The notes under the pieces: generated by a model
The model's input: only the letters and a program-made list of their open reading frames with translations
Databases searched by the model: none
Told to the model about the DNA's origin: nothing
Position numbers and translations under genes: made by a program
Shown here: piece after piece, positions 14,844-17,878 of the stretch
How positions within the stretch are numbered: position 1 is the first letter of the stretch
How the letters are laid out: each line of letters opens with the position of its first letter
DNA from: an uncultured Bacilli bacterium
GTDB taxonomy: Bacteria; Bacillota_I; Bacilli_A; RF39; UBA660
Direction: 5' to 3'
Assembly (NCBI GenBank): GCA_947631365.1
Contig: CANRLB010000013.1
Span: forward strand, 1 to 17,878
DNA length: 17,878 nt

Positions 14844-15731
14844 TTATTTTGTCCTTTTATATCCTCTAATTTCTTTCATTAAATCCTCATAAATATAGTG
14901 AATACATAAATTCTTTTTACTATAATCTAATTTAGCATATTCTTTAGGATAAATATTATTATCTATAAAATCTTCTATTTTATATTCTATTTCTTCGCCA
15001 TTATTTAAAAGAATTTTAATAGTTTGTAATTTAAATTTCATAATGCTATTTCTTTCGATTAAAGGATAACCTTTTAATATTTCTTGTAAATATTCTTCGC
15101 CATTTTCTAATAAGGCATCTTCTTTAATAATTATCGTCTGTAAATCTTTGGTATTAAAAACATTATCATCTATTTCTTTAATCGTAGTAGGAAGTATTAA
15201 ACTCTCAAATTCTTGATCAAAAAAAGCATTATCCTTTATGGCCTCTAAACCTTCATTTAAATAAACTTCTTTAAAAGGTATATTAATATGCCAATTTATT
15301 CTTTTTAAACTTTTAGGAGTCCACATAGATTTACCATAAGCATTTTCTTTAAAATATTCTACCAATTTACTATCTCGATAATTTACATTCATATTATTTA
15401 TTTCAGTTATACCTTCGGGAAGACAAAAGCCACAAATATCATTTTTTATATAATATTTATAATATAAATAATAAAACTCGGCTAAATCATCAGGAATATT
15501 AATTATATCATCTTTATGCTTAAATTTTATGCTTCCTTTATAAACCTTAAAATATTTAAATAATAATGCACTTTCTAAAGTAAAAAGATTTTTATCATAA
15601 GTAAAAGCTCCTCTTTCATTAAGACCTTCATCAGAAATAATTAAATCAGTTGATGAGGCAATATTATTAAATAAATGGTTAAGTTCACTTTCTTGAACCG
15701 TAAATAAATTGGTTAATTTGTTGAGATATTC
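14844..15731 (-). pseudogene. BspA-like LRR gene, downstream fragment after an amber stop
   Basis: The frame is open from just after TAG 15732-15734 to the TAA at 14844-14846, in the same frame as the fragment before it. It reads EYLNKLTNLFTVQESELNHL, then LRR_5/BspA-type repeats: FCLPEGITEINN, TPKSLKRINW, VYLNEGLEAIKDNAFFDQEF and ILPTTIKEIDDNVF. A non-repeat tail ends in EIRGYKRTK. An ATG at 15390-15392 would give a 182-aa product but has no Shine-Dalgarno and falls inside a repeat, so I do not think it is a true start. The whole stretch matches residues of the upstream unit (LNEGL, AF-DQEF, P-TI-ID). It is most likely the 3' part of a long gene disabled by one C-to-T-type nonsense change. 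Confidence 0.65.
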
Positions 15732-16091
15732 CTACTTTGTTTTTACAAGTTTTCCACGCAAAGAATCACTCACAAGGGCACTTAAGAAGTTAAATAAAAA
15801 ATAATCATTTAAAACTTCTTCGCATTTATAATCACCCTTTTCTGTAGTAAATATATGTCTAAAAATTTTGAATACTTTATTATATTCTTCATAACTTAAA
15901 GCTTCTAAGTTAGGAAGAATTGTTTTTAACAATTCATCAATTTGTAAATAAATAACTTTTTTATAGTAGGCTTTTTCTTCTTCATCTTCTATCTTATCGT
16001 AAAAAATTTCACTTAAACCATTTTCGCTTAATTTTAAAGTTAAATATTTTAAGTTATATAAGTTTTCAAAATCATCATTAGTAAGAACCAT
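15732..16091 (-). pseudogene. BspA-like LRR gene, middle fragment before an amber stop
   Basis: A 119-codon frame ending KLVKTK-TAG. It has no Shine-Dalgarno before its ATG, but the frame is open upstream of it and reads KYLSKIAN. Skipping one A of an A6 run (T6 at 16113-16118) joins it smoothly to the end of the preceding frame: KYKEKYLSKIANMV. The sequence aligns with the upstream unit: DFENLYNLKYLTL with DLTNIYNLKFGAL, and EEVLNDYFLFNFLSAL with EEILENKYLLNLLLAI. It is therefore the start of the second homologous unit and not an independent gene. It is predicted helical with no signal peptide. If the protein is made from this ATG it would be a truncated hypothetical of 119 aa. Confidence 0.65.
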
Positions 16092-16101
16092 ATTTGCTAT
16101 T

Positions 16102-17878
16102 TTAGATAAATATTTTTTCTTTATATTTTACCGGTACCCTACTTTTATCAAAATCGTAAGGAATACGATCACTATTTTTAAATTCTTCTATTAAAATATT
16201 TATTTGTCTTAAAAGTTCTTCTTTATTCTCATAAACATAATCAGCTTTCTCTAATTTAAGAAAGCGATTATCTAGTACTTCTTTCTTTTGTTTGTATTTA
16301 TCATAATTATTATTAATAAATTCATCTAAAGTTTTTTCTAGATTAATAACATTATTTAATATTTTTTCTGATTTATCAATAACATCAACATCATTTTTTA
16401 TATAATCATCTTTAAAAAGCGAATTATCAAATGATATTTTAGTTGTCTCATCAGATATATTAATTTTAAAAATCTGAAACATTGCTTTTAAACTATTAAA
16501 TCTTTTTAATAATGTATTATAAAATTTATTAAAAATAAGAATGTAAAAACTTGGAAATACATCGTTATTATATTCATCTTTATTAAACGGTATAATAGAT
16601 ATATTTATATCCATATCTAAATCATCATAATGAAAAATAATATTTCGCAAATCTGAATAAGTAATACCATTTTTTTCAGAAAAATTACTCATAAGCATTT
16701 CATCACCCAAAGTAATGAATTTAGATGGAGTAATGTTATTAAAAGTTATTAATTTTAATGTTTTAAAATTAAAAGCAAATCTATCAATATATTCGATAGT
16801 GCTTGGAATAGTTATACCATAAAATTCTTGATCATAAAAAGCTTTACTTGTTATTTTTTTTAAACCTTCATTTAAAATAACACCAGCGGTTTGACAGTCT
16901 TCAGAAAATAGTTGATACTGAACCTTTTCTAGGCTGCTTGGTAAGTAAACAACTTTACCATTAGAGTTTATATCAATTTTATGTAATAATTCACCAATTT
17001 TTGGTTCATTATAAAATATACTTCTATTAATTTTTTTAATGCCTTCTGGTAAATAATATATGGCATTATTTTTTGGCACTTTAGTAAGATATAATTCATA
17101 AAAGTCATTATATAAATCTTGTAGAACATCGGTTTTTTCCATTAATGTAGATTTATCAACTAATAACTTTAAAGGCAAAAAGTCTTTAAAAAAGAAACAT
17201 GTTTTAATAGGGATAACATTATTTAAGATGAAAACACCTTTAAAGAAAGTATCAGTAATATAATCTTTTAATTTAATTTTATAATTATCATAAAAGTTAG
17301 ATAATTCACCTTTATCTATTGCTAATAATAAATTTAATAAATACTTATTTTCTAATATTTCTTCATAATTTATTTCGTTATTGCCATATTGTAAACCTTC
17401 AATTAACAAAGAACATGCCTTTTCTACATCACCTTTAAATAATTCATTAAAATATTCATTTCTTCCTAGTATTATGTTTTGAACCATACTGAATATGATA
17501 TTTTCGTAATATTTTATTTCTAATTTGTCGGTATTTTCATCAACAAATGGTTCAATTATTGTATCTTTACTTATGGTTAGGGCACCAAATTTTAAATTAT
17601 AAATATTTGTTAAATCACTTTCATCTATAACTATGTTTCCATATTCTTGGTATTCTTTATATTCATAAAATACTAGATATTTTCTTTCAATTTCTTCTAT
17701 TCTTTTTAATATTTCATCTTTATGTTCTATATCAAAAGGTATTTCTAGTATTTCATTTATTTCTTCATTTTTACTTTCATCAGTTATTTCAACTTTATGA
17801 ATATATGTATATTCTTCTATATTCTTTTCTACTAAAGCAAGGTCTTTAAGTATATATTTAATATCTGTTCTAATATTA
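16102..17878 (-). CDS. Large BspA-like leucine-rich-repeat protein, 5' end beyond the window
   Basis: The frame is open from the right edge to TAA 16102-16104 (591 codons visible), so the true start lies outside. The in-frame ATG at 17485-17487 has no Shine-Dalgarno and the upstream reading is protein-like (KYILKDLALVEKN, IPFDIEHKDEILKRIEEIER, DLTNIYNLKFGAL). The order is a helical linker, a helical domain with EEILENKYLLNLLLAI, LRR_5/BspA-like repeats (IYYLPEGIKKINRSIF, VVYLPSSLEKVQYQLF, VILNEGLKKITSKAFYDQEF, ITIPSTIEYIDRFAF), a non-repeat block, then a second charged coiled linker at the C-terminus. BspA-type repeats usually mediate protein binding. No secretion signal can be assessed because the N-terminus is missing. 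The end KYKEKIFI is probably artificial: a one-base shift leads on into the next unit, so the original protein exceeded 1,000 residues. Confidence 0.75.
   Translation of the reverse strand, partial: NIRTDIKYILKDLALVEKNIEEYTYIHKVEITDESKNEEINEILEIPFDIEHKDEILKRIEEIERKYLVFYEYKEYQEYGNIVIDESDLTNIYNLKFGALTISKDTIIEPFVDENTDKLEIKYYENIIFSMVQNIILGRNEYFNELFKGDVEKACSLLIEGLQYGNNEINYEEILENKYLLNLLLAIDKGELSNFYDNYKIKLKDYITDTFFKGVFILNNVIPIKTCFFFKDFLPLKLLVDKSTLMEKTDVLQDLYNDFYELYLTKVPKNNAIYYLPEGIKKINRSIFYNEPKIGELLHKIDINSNGKVVYLPSSLEKVQYQLFSEDCQTAGVILNEGLKKITSKAFYDQEFYGITIPSTIEYIDRFAFNFKTLKLITFNNITPSKFITLGDEMLMSNFSEKNGITYSDLRNIIFHYDDLDMDINISIIPFNKDEYNNDVFPSFYILIFNKFYNTLLKRFNSLKAMFQIFKINISDETTKISFDNSLFKDDYIKNDVDVIDKSEKILNNVINLEKTLDEFINNNYDKYKQKKEVLDNRFLKLEKADYVYENKEELLRQINILIEEFKNSDRIPYDFDKSRVPVKYKEKIFI

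Larger units (their letters stand above)
14844..17878 (-). repeat. Tandem duplication of a helical-plus-LRR protein unit
   Basis: Two homologous coding units lie head to tail. Unit 1 runs from the right edge to about 16400. Unit 2 runs from about 16400 (the EVLDNRFLKLEKADYVYENK linker) to 14844. Each has a charged helical linker, a YNLK segment, an EE(I/V)L helical block, BspA-like repeats with LNEGL and DQEF, and a degenerate C-terminal block. The match is at protein level; the DNA has diverged, so the duplication is old. Confidence 0.6.

Noticed and set aside
1..17878. CRISPR array, tRNA, rRNA, SRP RNA, riboswitch or insertion sequence
   Set aside because: No regularly spaced direct repeats, no tRNA-like folds or rRNA segments, and no transposase or terminal inverted repeats were seen by reading; leaders are too short for riboswitches.

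Overview
This is a compact, strongly AT-rich window of housekeeping and accessory genes. Its gene set points to the Bacilli side of Bacillota: an ftsY-ylxM-ffh cluster, RNase J next to RNase Y, the Gram-positive helicase loaders DnaB and DnaI, and RecA. Every Trp codon I checked is TGG, and dnaI ends in TGA, so the code is standard and not the Mycoplasma/Spiroplasma code. The low GC and a cytoplasmic BspA-like leucine-rich-repeat protein fit an uncultured host-associated lineage (RF39, Erysipelotrichales or Acholeplasma-like). That placement is inference.

Layout. At 1-2761 (minus) lies the SRP operon ftsY>ylxM>ffh, tightly coupled and closed by a strong terminator. At 2904-3904 (plus) is gene decay: a short orphan C-terminal fragment, then a RhuM-type Fic/Doc gene broken by a deletion and a 1-nt frameshift. 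At 4013-7268 the two main mRNA-decay nucleases converge, rnjA (plus) and rny (minus), with overlapping terminators in a 28-bp gap. At 7397-9621 (minus) is an operon of three related coiled-coil proteins I cannot assign to a known family. A fourth relative, with its own promoter, lies at 11884-12534 on the other side of recA. Between them are an unrecognised 271-aa gene with a perfect consensus promoter and recA. At 12618-14767 (minus) is the replication-restart pair dnaB>dnaI. At 14844 to the right edge (minus) is a very long BspA-like LRR reading region made of two homologous units in tandem. The downstream unit is broken by a homopolymer frameshift and an in-frame amber codon, and the upstream unit runs off the window.

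How the parts work together. SRP targeting (Ffh/FtsY), RNA decay (RNase J/Y), recombination (RecA) and helicase loading (DnaB/DnaI) are ordinary core functions. The unusual content is the four-member family sharing an ELLTKY(D/N)I signature, a coiled coil, a variable middle and a helical C-terminal module. It is threaded through the rny-recA-dnaI interval and is the best candidate for something undescribed. Vegetative promoters are easy to see: seven sites have near-consensus hexamers at exactly 17-bp spacing. Several intrinsic terminators contain their gene's stop codon, showing how compact the genome is.
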